Below the pieces are notes generated by a model, which saw nothing but the letters and a program-made list of their open reading frames with translations, was not told where the DNA came from and made no database searches. From the NCBI GenBank assembly GCA_949152475.1, contig OX424569.1, positions 33,835,950-33,899,949 on the forward strand: a DNA stretch of 64,000 nt, read 5' to 3'. How positions within the stretch are numbered: position 1 is the first letter of the stretch; every line of letters begins with the position of its first letter. This document shows, piece by piece, positions 1 through 15,000 of this stretch. The translations under genes and the position numbers were made by a program. The stretch is from Terebella lapidaria. Its lineage: Eukaryota; Annelida; Polychaeta; Terebellida; Terebellidae.

Positions 1-3000
1 TACAAGGGCTCCGAGGGAACCTGAAGCTGCCAGCATGTATGGAACAGAAGCCTGTCCCAGTACAAGGGCTCCAAGGGAACCTGAAGCTGCCAGCATGTAT
101 GGAACAGAAGCCTGTCCCAGTACAAGGGCTCCAAGGGAACCTGAAGCTGCCAGCATGTATGGAACAGAAGCCTGTCCCAGTACTAGGGCTCCAAGGGAAC
201 CTGAAGCTGCCAAAGGATAGAACAGAAGCCTGTCCCAGTACAAGGGCTCCGAGGGAACCTGAAGCTGCCAGCATGTATGGAACAGAAGCCTGTCCCAGTA
301 CAAGGGCTCCGAGGGAACCTGAAGCTGCCAGCATGTATGGAACAGAAGCCTGTCCCAGTACAAGGACTCGAAGGGAACCTGAAGCTGCCAGCATGTATGG
401 AACAGAAGCCTGTCCCAGTACAAGGGCTCCGAGGGAACCTGAAGCTGCCAGCATGTATAGAACAGAAGCCTGTCCCAGTACAAGGGCTCCAAGGGAACCT
501 GAAGCTGCCAGCATGTATGGAACAGAAGCCTGTCCCAGTACAAGGACTCGAAGGGAACCTGAAGCTGCCAGCATGTATGGAACAGAAGCCTGTCCCAGTA
601 CAAGGGCTCCAAGGGAACCTGAAGCTGCCAGCATGTATGGAACAGAAGCCTGTCCCAGTACAAGGGCTCCAAGGGAACCTGAAGCTGCCAGCATGTATGG
701 AACAGAAGCATGTCCCAGTACAAGGGCTCCAAGGGAACCTGAAGCTGCCAAAGGATAGAACAGAAGCCTGTCCCAGTACAAGGGCCCCAAGGGAACCTGC
801 AGCTGCCAGCATGTATGGAACAGAAGCATGTCCAAGTACAAGGGCTCCAAGGGAACCTGAAGCTGCCAGCATGTATGGAACAGAAGCATGTCCCAGTACA
901 AGGGCTCCAAGGGAACCTGCAGCTGCCAGCATGTATGGAACAGAAGCCTGTCCAAGTACAAGGGCTCCAAGGGAACCTGAAGCTGCCAGCATGTATGGAA
1001 CAGAAGCCTGTCCCAGTACAAGGGCTCCAAGGGAACCTGAAGCTGCCAAAGGATAGAACAGAAGCCTGTCCCACTACAAGGGCTCCGAGAGAACCTGAAC
1101 CTGCCAGCATGTATGGAATAGAAGCCTGTCCCAGTACAAGGGCTCCAAGGGAACCTGAAGCTGCCAAAGGATAGAACAGAAGCCTGTCCCAGTACAAGGG
1201 CCCCAAGGGAACCTGAAGCTGCCAGCATGTATGGAACAGAAGCCTGTCCCAGTACAAGGGCTCCGAGGGAACCTGATGCTGCCAGCATGTATGGAACAGA
1301 AGCCTGTCCCAGTACAAAGGCTCCGAGGGAACCTGAAGCTGCCAGCATGTATGGAACAGAAGCCTGTCCCAGTACAAGGGCTCCGAGGGAACCTGAATCT
1401 GCCAGCATGTATGGAACAGAAGCCTCTCCCAGTACAAGGGCTGAAAGGGAACCTGAAGCTGCCAAAGGATAGAACAGAAGCCTGTCCCAGTACAAGGGCT
1501 CCGAGAGAACCTGAAGCTGCCAAAGGATAGAACAGAAGCCTGTCCCAGTACAAGGGCTCCGAGGGAACCTGAAGCTGCCAAAGGATAGAACAGAAGCCTG
1601 TCCCAGTACAAGGGCTCCAAGGGAACCTGAAGCTGCCAGCATGTATAGAACAGAAGCCTGTCCCAGTACAAGGGCTCCCAGGGAACCTGAAGCTGCCAGC
1701 ATGTATGGAACAGAAGCCTGTCCGAGTACAAGGGCTCCAAGGGAACCTGAAGCTGCCAGCATGTATGGAACAGAAGCCTCTCCCAGTACAAGGGCTCTGA
1801 GGGAACCTGAAGCTGCCAGCATGTATGGAACAGAAGCCTGTCCGAGTACAAGGGCTCCAAGGGAACCTGAAGCTGCCAGCATGTATGGAACAGAAGCCTG
1901 TCCCAGTACAAGGGCTCCAAGGGAACCTGAAGCTGCCAGCATGTATGGAACAGAAGCCTGTCCCAGTACAAGGGCTCCGAGGGAACCTGAAGCTGCCAGC
2001 ATGTATGGAACAGAAGCCTGTCCCAGTACAAGGGCTCCAAGGGAGCCTGAAGCTGCCAAAGGATAGAACAGAAGCCTGTCCCAGTACAAGGGCTCCAAGG
2101 GAACCTGAAGCTGCCAGCATGTATGGAACAGAAGCCTGTCCCAGTACAAGGGCTCCCAGGGAACCTGAAGCTGCCAAAGGATAGAACAGAAGCCTGTCCC
2201 AGTACAAGGGCTCCAAGGGAACCTGAAGCTGCCAGCATGTATAGAACAGAAGCCTGTCCCAGTACAAGGGCTCCAAGGGAACCTGAAGCTGCCAAAGGAT
2301 AGAACAGAAGCCTGTCCCAGTACAAGGGCTCCGAGGGAACCTGAAGCTGCCAAAGGATAGAACAGAAACCTGTCCCAGTACAAGGGCTCCAAGGGAACCT
2401 GAAGCTGCCAGCATGTATGGAACAGAAGCCTCTCCCAGTACAAGGGCTCCCAGGGAACCTGATGCTGCCAGCATGTATGGAACAGAAGCCTGTCCCAGTA
2501 CAAGGGCTCCAAGGGAACCTGAAGCTGCCAGCATGTATAGAACAGAAGCCTGTCCCAGTACAAGGGCCCCAAGGGAACCTGAAGCTGCCAAAGGATAGAA
2601 CAGAAGCCTGTCCCAGTACAAGGGCTCCAAGGGAACCTGAAGCTGCCAGCATGTATGGAACAGAAGCATGTCCCAGTACAAGGGCTCCCAGGGAACCTGA
2701 ACCTGCCAAAGGATAGAACAGAAGCCTCTCCCAGTACAAGGGCTCCGAGAGAACCTGAAGCTGCCAGCATGTATGGAACAGAAGCCTGTCCCAGTACAAG
2801 GGCTCCAAGGGAACCTGAAGCTGCCAGCATGTATAGAACAGAAGCCTGTCCCAGTACAAGGGCCCCAAGGGAACCTGAAGCTGCCAAAGGATAGAACAGA
2901 AGCCTGTCCCAGTACAAGGGCTCCAAGGGAACCTGAAGCTGCCAGCATGTATGGAACAGAAGCATGTCCCAGTACAAGGGCTCCCAGGGAACCTGAACCT

Positions 3001-6000
3001 GCCAAAGGATAGAACAGAAGCCTCTCCCAGTACAAGGGCTCCGAGAGAACCTGAAGCTGCCAGCATGTATGGAACAGAAGCCTGTCCCAGTACAAGGGCC
3101 CCAAGGGAACCTGATGCTGCCAGCATGTATGGAACAGAAGCCTGTCCCAGTACAAGGGCCCCAAGGGAACCTGAAGCTGCCAGCATGTATGGAACAGAAG
3201 CCTGTCCCAGTACAAGGGCTCCAAGGGAACCTGAAGCTGCCAGCATGTATGGAACAGAAACCTGTCCCAGTACAAGGGCTCCGAGGGAACCTGAAGCTGC
3301 CAGCATGTATGGAACAGAAGCCTGTCCCAGTACAAGGGCTCCAAGGGAACCTGAAGCTGCCAGCATGTATGGAACAGAAGCCTGTCCCAGTACAAGGGCT
3401 CCAAGGGAACCTGAAGCTGCCAGCATGTATGGAACAGAAGCCTGTCCCAGTACAAGGGCTCCAAGGGAACCTGAAGCTGCCAGCATGTATGGAACAGAAG
3501 CCTCTCCCGGTACAAGGGCTCCGAGGGAACCTGAAGCTGCCAGCATGTATGGAACAGAAGCCTGTCCCAGTACAAGGGCTCCAAGGGAACCTGAAGCTGC
3601 CAGCATGTATGGAACAGAAGCATGTCCCAGTACAAGGGCTCCAAGGGAACCTGAAGCTGCCAGCATGTATGGAACAGAAGCCTGTCCCAGTACAAGGGCT
3701 CCAAGGGAACCTGAAGCTGCCAGCATGTATGGAACAGAAGCCTGTCCCAGTACAAGGGCTCCGAGGGAACCTGAAGCTGCCAGCATGTATGGAACAGAAG
3801 AGTGTCCCAGTACAAGGGCTCCGAGGGAACCTGAAGCTGCCAGCATGTATGGAACAGAAGCCTGTCCCAGTACAAGGGCTCCAAGGGAACCTGAAGCTGC
3901 CAAAGGATAGAACAGAAGCCTGTCCCAGTACAAGGGCTCCAAGGGAACCTGAAGCTGCCAGCATGTATGGAACAGAAGCATGTCCCAGTACAAGGGCTCC
4001 AAGGGAACCTGAAGCTGCCAGCATGTATGGAACAGAAGCCTGTCCCAGTACAAGGGCTCCAAGGGAACCTGAAGCTGCCAGCATGTATGGAACAGAAGCC
4101 TGTCCCAGTACAAGGGCTCCGAGGGAACCTGAAGCTGCCAGCATGTATGGAACAGAAGAGTGTCCCAGTACAAGGGCTCCGAGGGAACCTGAAGCTGCCA
4201 GCATGTATGGAACAGAAGCCTGTCCCAGTACAAGGGCTCCAAGGGAACCTGAAGCTGCCAAAGGATAGAACAGAAGCCTGTCCCAGTACAAGGGCTCCGA
4301 GGAAACCTGAAGCTGCCAGCATGTATGGAACAGAAGCCTGTCCCAGTACAAGGGCTCCGAGGGAACCTGAAGCTGCCAGCATGTATGGAACAGAAGCCTG
4401 TCCCAGTACAAGGGCTCCAAGGGAACCTGAAGCTGCCAGCATGTATGGAACAGAAGCCTGTCCCAGTACAAGGGCTCCAAGGGAACCTGAAGCTGCCAGC
4501 ATGTATGGAACAGAAGCCTGTCCCAGTACAAGGGCTCCAAGGGAACCTGAAGCTGCCAGCATGTATGGAACAGAAGCCTCTCCCGGTACAAGGGCTCCGA
4601 GGGAACCTGAAGCTGCCAGCATGTATGGAACAGAAGCCTGTCCCAGTACAAGGGCTCCAAGGGAACCTGAAGCTGCCAGCATGTATGGAACAGAAGCATG
4701 TCCCAGTACAAGGGCTCCAAGGGAACCTGAAGCTGCCAGCATGTATGGAACAGAAGCCTGTCCCAGTACAAGGGCTCCAAGGGAACCTGAAGCTGCCAGC
4801 ATGTATGGAACAGAAGCCTGTCCCAGTACAAGGGCTCCGAGGGAACCTGAAGCTGCCAGCATGTATGGAACAGAAGAGTGTCCCAGTACAAGGGCTCCGA
4901 GGGAACCTGAAGCTGCCAGCATGTATGGAACAGAAGCCTGTCCCAGTACAAGGGCTCCAAGGGAACCTGAAGCTGCCAAAGGATAGAACAGAAGCCTGTC
5001 CCAGTACAAGGGCTCCAAGGGAACCTGAAGCTGCCAGCATGTATGGAACAGAAGCATGTCCCAGTACAAGGGCTCCAAGGGAACCTGAAGCTGCCAGCAT
5101 GTATGGAACAGAAGCCTGTCCCAGTACAAGGGCTCCAAGGGAACCTGAAGCTGCCAGCATGTATGGAACAGAAGCCTGTCCCAGTACAAGGGCTCCAAGG
5201 GAACCTGAAGCTGCCAGCATGTATGGAACAGAAGCCTGTCCCAGTACAAGGGCTCCAAGGGAACCTGAAGCTGCCAGCATGTATGGAACAGAAGCCTGTC
5301 CCAGTACAAGGGCTCCGAGGGAACCTGAAGCTGCCAGCATGTATGGAACAGAAGAGTGTCCCAGTACAAGGGCTCCGAGGGAACCTGAAGCTGCCAGCAT
5401 GTATGGAACAGAAGCCTGTCCCAGTACAAGGGCTCCAAGGGAACCTGAAGCTGCCAAAGGATAGAACAGAAGCCTGTCCCAGTACAAGGGCTCCGAGGAA
5501 ACCTGAAGCTGCCAGCATGTATGGAACAGAAGCCTGTCCCAGTACAAGGGCTCCGAGGGAACCTGAAGCTGCCAGCATGTATGGAACAGAAGCCTGTCCC
5601 AGTACAAGGGCTCCGAGGGTACCTGAAGCTGCCAAAGGATAGAACAGAAGCCTGTCCCAGTACAAGGGCTCCAAGGGAACCTGAAGCTGCCAGCATGTAT
5701 GGAACAGAAGCCTGTCCCAGTACAAGGGCTCCAAGGGAACCTGAAGCTGCCAAAGGATAGAACAGAAGCCTGTCCCAGTACAAGGGCTCCAAGGGAACCT
5801 GAACCTGCCAAAGGATAGAACAGAAGCCTGTCCCAGTACAAGGGCTCCGAGGAAACCTGAAGCTGCCAGCATGTATGGAACAGAAGCATGTCCCAGTACA
5901 AGGGCTCCAAGGGAACCTGAAGCTGCCAGCATGTATGGAACAGAAGCCTGTCCCAGTACAAGGGCTCCGAGGGAACCTGAACCTGCCAGCATGTATGGAA

Positions 6001-9000
6001 CAGAAGCCTGTCCCAGTACAAGGGCTCCAAAGGAACCTGAACCTGCCAAAGGATAGAACAGAAGCCTGTCACAGTACAAGGGCTCCGAGGGAACCTGAAG
6101 CTGCCAGCATTATGGAACAGAAGCCTGTCCCAGTACAAGGGCCCCAAGGGAACCTGATGCTGCCAGCATGTATGGAACAGAAGCCTGTCCCAGTACAAGG
6201 GCCCCAAGGGAACCTGAAGCTGCCAGCATGTATGGAACAGAAGCCTGTCCCAGTACAAGGGCTCCAAGGGAACCTGAAGCTGCCAGCATGTATGGAACAG
6301 AAGCGTGTCCTAGTACAAGGGCTCTCAGGGAACCTGAAGCTGCCAGCATGTATGGAACAGAAGCCTGTCCCAGTACAAGGGCTCCGAGGGAACCTGAAGC
6401 TGCCAGCATGTATGGAACAGAAGCCTGTCCCAGTACAAGGGCTCCGAGGGAACCTGAAGCTGCCAGCATGTATGGAACAGAAGCCCGTCCCAGTACAAGG
6501 GCCCCAAGGGAACCTGATGCTGCCAGCATGTATGGAACAGAAGCCTGTCCCAGTACAAGGGCTGCGAGGGAACCTGAAGCTGCCAGCATGTATGGAACAG
6601 AAGCCTGTCCCAGTACAAGGGCTCCAAGGGAACCTGAAGCTGCCAGCATGTATGGAACAGAAACCTGTCCCAGTACAAGGGCTCCGAGGGAACCTGAAGC
6701 TGCCAGCATGTATGGAACAGAAGAGTGTCCCAGTACAAGGGCTCCAAGGGAACATGAAGCTGCCAAAGGATAGAACAGAAGTCTGTCCCAGTACAAGGGC
6801 TCCGAGGAAACCTGAAGCTGCCAGCATGTATGGAACAGAAGCCTGTCAAAGTACAAGGGCTCCGAGGGAACCTGAAGCTGCCAGCATGTATGGAACAGAA
6901 GCCTGTCCCAGTACAAGGGCTCCGAGGGAACCTGAAGCTGCCAAAGGATAGAACAGAAGCCTGTCCCAGTACAAGGGCTCCAAGGGAACCTGAAGCTGCC
7001 AGCATGTATGGAACAGAAGCCTGTCCCAGTACAAGGGCTCCAAGGGAACCTGAAGCTGCCAAAGGATAGAACAGAAGCCTGTCCCAGTACAAGGGCTCCA
7101 AGGGAACCTGAACCTGCCAAAGGATAGAACAGAAGCCTGTCCCAGTACAAGGGCTCCGAGGAAACCTGAAGCTGCCAGCATGTATGGAACAAAAGCCTGT
7201 CCCAGTACAAGGGCTCCGAGGGAACCTGAAGCTGCCAGCATGTATGGAACAGAAGCATGTCCCAGTACAAGGGCTCCGAGGGAACCTGAAGCTGCCAGCA
7301 TGTATAGAACAGAAGCCTGTCCCAGTACAAGGGCCCCAAGGGAACCTGAAGCTGCCAGCATGTATGGAACAGAAGCCTGTCCCAGTACAAGGGCTCCGAG
7401 GGAACCTGAAGCTGCCAGCATGTATGGAACAGAAGCCTGTCCCAGTACAAGGGCTCCAAGGGAACCTGAACCTGCCAAAGGATAGAACAGAAGCCTGTCA
7501 CAGTACAAGGGCTCCGAGGGAACCTGAAGCTGCCAGCATTATGGAACAGAAGCCTGTCCCAGTACAAGGGCCCCAAGGGAACCTGATGCTGCCAGCATGT
7601 ATGGAACAGAAGCCTGTCCCAGTACAAGGGCCCCAAGGGAACCTGAAGCTGCCAGCATGTATGGAACAGAAGCCTGTCCCAGTACAAGGGCTCCAAGGGA
7701 ACCTGAAGCTGCCAGCATGTATGGAACAGAAACGTGTCCTAGTACAAGGGATCTCAGGGAACCTGAAGCTGCCAGCATGTATGGAACAGAAGCCTGTCCC
7801 AGTACAAGGGCTCCGAGGGAACCTGAAGCTGCCAGCATGTATGGAACAGAAGCCTGTCCCAGTACAAGGGCTCCGAGGGAACCTGAAGCTGCCAGCATGT
7901 ATGGAACAGAAGCCCGTCCCAGTACAAGGGCCCCAAGGGAACCTGATGCTGCCAGCATGTATGGAACAGAAGCCTGTCCCAGTACAAGGGCTGCGAGGGA
8001 ACCTGAAGCTGCCAGCATGTATGGAACAGAAGCCTGTCCCAGTACAAGGGCTCCAAGGGAACCTGAAGCTGCCAGCATGTATGGAACAGAAGCCTCTCCC
8101 GGTACAAGGGCTCCGAGGGAACCTGAAGCTGCCAGCATGTATGGAACAGAAGCCTGTCCCAGTACAAGGGCTCCAAGGGAACCTGAAGCTGCCAGCATGT
8201 ATGGAACAGAAGCCTGTCCCAGTACAAGGGCTCCAAGGGAACCTGAAGCTGCCAGCATGTATGGAACAGAAGCCTCTCCCGGTACAAGGGCTCCGAGGGA
8301 ACCTGAAGCTGCCAGCATGTATGGAACAGAAGCCTGTCCCAGTACAAGGGCTCCAAGGGAACCTGAAGCTGCCAGCATGTATGGAACAGAAGCATGTCCC
8401 AGTACAAGGGCTCCAAGGGAACCTGAAGCTGCCAGCATGTATGGAACAGAAGCCTGTCCCAGTACAAGGGCTCCAAGGGAACCTGAAGCTGCCAGCATGT
8501 ATGGAACAGAAGCCTGTCCCAGTACAAGGGCTCCGAGGGAACCTGAAGCTGCCAGCATGTATGGAACAGAAGAGTGTCCCAGTACAAGGGCTCCGAGGGA
8601 ACCTGAAGCTGCCAGCATGTATGGAACAGAAGCCTGTCCCAGTACAAGGGCTCCAAGGGAACCTGAAGCTGCCAAAGGATAGAACAGAAGCCTGTCCCAG
8701 TACAAGGGCTCCAAGGGAACCTGAAGCTGCCAGCATGTATGGAACAGAAGCATGTCCCAGTACAAGGGCTCCAAGGGAACCTGAAGCTGCCAGCATGTAT
8801 GGAACAGAAGCCTGTCCCAGTACAAGGGCTCCAAGGGAACCTGAAGCTGCCAGCATGTATGGAACAGAAGCCTGTCCCAGTACAAGGGCTCCAAGGGAAC
8901 CTGAAGCTGCCAGCATGTATGGAACAGAAGCCTGTCCCAGTACAAGGGCTCCAAGGGAACCTGAAGCTGCCAGCATGTATGGAACAGAAGCCTGTCCCAG

Positions 9001-12000
9001 TACAAGGGCTCCGAGGGAACCTGAAGCTGCCAGCATGTATGGAACAGAAGAGTGTCCCAGTACAAGGGCTCCGAGGGAACCTGAAGCTGCCAGCATGTAT
9101 GGAACAGAAGCCTGTCCCAGTACAAGGGCTCCAAGGGAACCTGAAGCTGCCAAAGGATAGAACAGAAGCCTGTCCCAGTACAAGGGCTCCGAGGAAACCT
9201 GAAGCTGCCAGCATGTATGGAACAGAAGCCTGTCCCAGTACAAGGGCTCCGAGGGAACCTGAAGCTGCCAGCATGTATGGAACAGAAGCCTGTCCCAGTA
9301 CAAGGGCTCCGAGGGAACCTGAAGCTGCCAAAGGATAGAACAGAAGCCTGTCCCAGTACAAGGGCTCCAAGGGAACCTGAAGCTGCCAGCATGTATGGAA
9401 CAGAAGCCTGTCCCAGTACAAGGGCTCCAAGGGAACCTGAAGCTGCCAAAGGATAGAACAGAAGCCTGTCCCAGTACAAGGGCTCCAAGGGAACCTGAAG
9501 CTGCCAGCATGTATGGAACAGAAGCCTGTCCCAGTACAAGGGCTCCAAGGGAACCTGAAGCTGCCAAAGGATAGAACAGAAGCCTGTCCCAGTACAAGGG
9601 CTCCGAGGAAACCTGAAGCTGCCAGCATGTATGGAACAGAAGCATGTCCCAGTACAAGGGCTCCAAGGGAACCTGAAGCTGCCAGCATGTATGGAACAGA
9701 AGCCTGTCCCAGTACAAGGGCTCCGAGGGAACCTGAACCTGCCAGCATGTATGGAACAGAAGCCTGTCCCAGTACAAGGGCTCCGAGGGAACCTGAACCT
9801 GCCAAAGGATAGAACAGAAGCCTGTCACAGTACAAGGGCTCCGAGGGAACCTGAAGCTGCCAGCATTATGGAACAGAAGCCTGTCCCAATACAAGGGCTC
9901 CGAGAGAACCTGAAGCTGCCAGCATGTATGGAACAGAAGCCTGTCCCAGTACAAGGGCTCCAAAGGAACCTGAACCTGCCAAAGGATAGAACAGAAGCCT
10001 GTCACAGTACAAGGGCTCCGAGGGAACCTGAAGCTGCCAGCATTATGGAACAGAAGCCTGTCCCAGTACAAGGGCCCCAAGGGAACCTGATGCTGCCAGC
10101 ATGTATGGAACAGAAGCCTGTCCCAGTACAAGGGCCCCAAGGGAACCTGAAGCTGCCAGCATGTATGGAACAGAAGCCTGTCCCAGTACAAGGGCTCCAA
10201 GGGAACCTGAAGCTGCCAGCATGTATGGAACAGAAGCGTGTCCTAGTACAAGGGCTCTCAGGGAACCTGAAGCTGCCAGCATGTATGGAACAGAAGCCTG
10301 TCCCAGTACAAGGGCTCCGAGGGAACCTGAAGCTGCCAGCATGTATGGAACAGAAGCCTGTCCCAGTACAAGGGCTCCGAGGGAACCTGAAGCTGCCAGC
10401 ATGTATGGAACAGAAGCCCGTCCCAGTACAAGGGCCCCAAGGGAACCTGATGCTGCCAGCATGTATGGAACAGAAGCCTGTCCCAGTACAAGGGCTGCGA
10501 GGGAACCTGAAGCTGCCAGCATGTATGGAACAGAAGCCTGTCCCAGTACAAGGGCTCCAAGGGAACCTGAAGCTGCCAGCATGTATGGAACAGAAACCTG
10601 TCCCAGTACAAGGGCTCCGAGGGAACCTGAAGCTGCCAGCATGTATGGAACAGAAGAGTGTCCCAGTACAAGGGCTCCAAGGGAACATGAAGCTGCCAAA
10701 GGATAGAACAGAAGCCTGTCCCAGTACAAGGGCTCCGAGGAAACCTGAAGCTGCCAGCATGTATGGAACAGAAGCCTGTCCCAGTACAAGGGCTCCGAGG
10801 GAACCTGAAGCTGCCAGCATGTATGGAACAGAAGCCTGTCCCAGTACAAGGGCTCCGAGGGAACCTGAAGCTGCCAGCATGTATGGAACAGAAGCCTGTC
10901 CCAGTACAAGGGCTCCAAGGGAACCTGAAGCTGCCAAAGGATAGAACAGAAGCCTGTCCCAGTACAAGGGCTCCAAGGGAACCTGAACCTGCCAAAGGAT
11001 AGAACAGAAGCCTGTCCCAGTACAAGGGCTCCGAGGAAACCTGAAGCTGCCAGCATGTATGGAACAAAAGCCTGTCCCAGTACAAGGGCTCCGAGGGAAC
11101 CTGAAGCTGCCAGCATGTATGGAACAGAAGCATGTCCCAGTACAAGGGCTCCGAGGGAACCTGAAGCTGCCAGCATGTATAGAACAGAAGCCTGTCCCAG
11201 TACAAGGGCCCCAAGGGAACCTGAAGCTGCCAGCATGTATGGAACAGAAGCCTGTCCCAGTACAAGGGCTCCGAGGGAACCTGAAGCTGCCAGCATGTAT
11301 GGAACAGAAGCCTGTCCCAGTACAAGGGCTCCAAGGGAACCTGAACCTGCCAAAAGATAGAACAGAAGCCTGTCACAGTACAAGGGCTCCGAGGGAACCT
11401 GAAGCTGCCAGCATTATGGAACAGAAGCCTGTCCCAGTACAAGGGCCCCAAGGGAACCTGATGCTGCCAGCATGTATGGAACAGAAGCCTGTCCCAGTAC
11501 AAGGGCCCCAAGGGAACCTGAAGCTGCCAGCATGTATGGAACAGAAGCCTGTCCCAGTACAAGGGCTCCAAGGGAACCTGAAGCTGCCAGCATGTATGGA
11601 ACAGAAACGTGTCCTAGTACAAGGGATCTCAGGGAACCTGAAGCTGCCAGCATGTATGGAACAGAAGCCTGTCCCAGTACAAGGGCTCCGAGGGAACCTG
11701 AAGCTGCCAGCATGTATGGAACAGAAGCCTGTCCCAGTACAAGGGCTCCGAGGGAACCTGAAGCTGCCAGCATGTATGGAACAGAAGCCCGTCCCAGTAC
11801 AAGGGCCCCAAGGGAACCTGATGCTGCCAGCATGTATGGAACAGAAGCCTGTCCCAGTACAAGGGCTGCGAGGGAACCTGAAGCTGCCAGCATGTATGGA
11901 ACAGAAGCCTGTCCCAGTACAAGGGCTCCAAGGGAACCTGAAGCTGCCAGCATGTATGGAACAGAAGCCTGTCCCAGTACAAGGGCCCCAAGGGAACCTG

Positions 12001-15000
12001 AAGCTGCCAGCATGTATGGAACAGAAGCCTGTCCCAGTACAAGGGCCCCAAGGGAACCTGATGCTGCCAGCATGTATGGAACAGAAGCCTGTCCCAGTAC
12101 AAGGGCTGCGAGGGAACCTGAAGCTGCCAGCATGTATGGAACAGAAGCCTGTCCCAGTACAAGGGCCCCAAGGGAAACTGAAGCTGCCAGCATGTATGGA
12201 ACAGAAGCCTGTCCCAGTACAAGGGCTCCGAGGGAACCTGAAGCTGCCAGCATGTATGGAACAGAAGCCTGTCCCAGTACAAGGGCCCCAAGGGAACCTG
12301 AAGCTGCCAGCATGTATGGAACAGAAGCCTGTCCCAGTACAAGGGCTCCAAGGGAACCTGAAGCTGCCAAAGGATAGAACAGAAGCATCTCCCAGTACAA
12401 GGGCTCCGAGGGAACCTGATGCTGCCAGCATGTATGGAACAGAAGCCTGTCCCAGTACAAGGGCCCCAAGGGAACCTGAAGCTGCCAGCATGTATGGAAC
12501 AGAAGCCTGTCCCAGTACAAGGGCTCCGAGGGAACCTGAAGCTGCCAGCATGTATGGAACAGAAGCCTCTCCCAGTACAAGGGCCCCAAGGGAACCTGAT
12601 GCTGCCAGCATGTATGGAACAGAAGCCTGTCCCAGTACAAGGGCCCCAAGGGAACCTGAAGCTGCCAGCATGTATGGAACAGAAGCCTGTCCCAGTACAA
12701 GGGCTCCGAGGGAACCTGAAGCTGCCAGCATGTATGGAACAGAAGCCTCTCCCAGTACAAGGGCTCCGAGGGAACCTGATGCTGCCAGCATGTATGGAAC
12801 AGAAGCCTGTCCCAGTACAAGGGCTGCGAGGGAACCTGAACCTGCCAAAGGATAGAACAGAAGCCTGTCCCAGTACAAGGGCTCCCAGGGAACCTGAAGC
12901 TGCCAGCATGTATGGAACAGAAGCCTGTCCCAGTACAAGGGCCCCAAGGGAACCTGAAGCTGCCAGCATGTATGGAACAGAAGCCTGTCCCAGTACAAGG
13001 GCTCCCAGGGAACCTGAAGCTGCCAGCATGTATGGAACAGAAGCCTGTCCCAGTACAAGGGCTCCCAGGGAACCTGAAGCTGCCAGCATGTATGGAACAG
13101 AAGCCTGTCCCAGTACAAGGGCTCCGAGGGAACCTGAAGCTGCCAGCATGTATGGAACAGAAGCCTGTCCCAGTACAAGGGCTCCAAGGGAACCTGAAGC
13201 TGCCAGCATGTATGGAACAGAAGCCTGTCCCAGTACAAGGGCTCCGAGGGAACCTGATGCTGCCAGCATGTATGGAACAGAAGCCTGTCCCAGTACAAGG
13301 GCCCCAAGAGAACCTGAAGCTGCCAGCATGTATGGAACAGAAGCCTGTCCCAGTACAAGGGCTCCGAGGGAACCTGAAGCTGCCAGCATGTATGGAACAG
13401 AAGCCTGTCCCAGTACAAGCGCTCCAAGGGAACCTGAAGCTGCCAAAGGATAGAACAGAAGCCTGTCCCAGTACAAGGGCTCCAAGGGAACCTGAACCTG
13501 CCAAAGGATAGAACAGAAGCCTGTCCCAGTACAAGGGCTCCGAGAGAACCTGAGGCTGCCAAAGGATAGAACAGAAGCCTGTCCCAGTACAAGGGCTCCA
13601 AGGGAACCTGAAGCTGCCAGCATGTATGGAACAGAAGTCTGTCCCAGTACAAGGGCTCCGAGGGAACCTGATGCTGCCAGCATGTATGGAACAGAAGCCT
13701 GTCCCAGTACAAGGGCCCCAAGGGAACCTGAAGCTGCCAGCATGTATGGAACAGAAGCCTGTCCCAGTACAAGGGCTCCGAGGGAACCTGAAGCTGCCAG
13801 CATGTATGGAACAGAAGCCTGTCCCAGTACAAGGGCTCCGAGGGAACCTGAAGCTGCCAGCATGTATGGAACAGAAACCTGTCCCAGTACAAGGGCTCCG
13901 AGGGAACCTGATGCTGCCAGCATGTATGGAACAGAAGCCTGTCCCAGTACAAGGGCTCCAGGGGAACCTGAAGCTGCCAGCATGTATGGAACAGAAGCCT
14001 GTCCCAGTACAAGGGCTCCGAGGGAACCTGAAGCTGCCAGCATGTATGGAACAGAAGCCTGTCCCAGTACAAGGGCTCCGAGGGAACCTGAAGCTGCCAG
14101 CATGTATGGAACAGAAGCCTGTCCCAGTACAAGGGCTCCGAGGGAACCTGAAGCTGCCAGCATGTATGGAACAGAAGCCTGTCCCAGTACAAGGGCCCCA
14201 AGGGAACCTGAAGCTGCCAGCATGTATGGAACAGAAGCCTGTCCCAGTACAAGGGCTCCAAGGGAACCTGAAGCTGCCAGCATGTATGGAACAGAAGCCT
14301 GTCCCAGTACAAGGGCTCCGAAGGAACCTGAAGCTGCGAGCATGTATGGAACAGAAGCCTGTCCCAGTACAAGGGATCCAATCGAACCTGAAGCTGCCAG
14401 CATGTATGGAACAGAAGCCTGTCCCAGGTCAAGGGCTCCGAGGGAACCTGAAGCTGCCAGCATGTATGGAACAGAAGCCTGTCCCAGTACAAGGGCTCCG
14501 AGGGAACCTGAAGCTGCCAGCATGTATGGAACAGAAGCCTGTCCCAGTACAAGGGCCCCAAGGGAACCTGAAGCCGCCAGCATGTATGGAACAGAAGCCT
14601 GTCCCAGTACAAGGGCTCCAAGGGAACCTGAAGCTGCCAGCATGTATGGAACAGAAGCCTGTCCCAGTACAAGGGCTCCAAGGGAACCTGAAGCTGCCAG
14701 CATGTATGGAACAGAAGCGTGTCCTAGTACAAGGGCCCCAAGGGAACCTGAAGCTGCCAGCATGTATGGAACAGAAGCCTGTCCCAGTACAAGGGCTCCA
14801 AGGGAACCTGAAGCTGCGAGCATGTATGGAACAGAAGCCTGTCCCAGTACAAGGGCTCCAAGGGAACCTGAAGCTGCCAGCATGTACGGATCAGAAGGCT
14901 GTCCCAGTACAAGGGCTCCGAGGGAACCTGATGCTGCCAGCATGTATGGAACAGAAGCCTGTCCCAGTACAAGGGCTCCGAGGGAACCTGAAGCTGCCAA

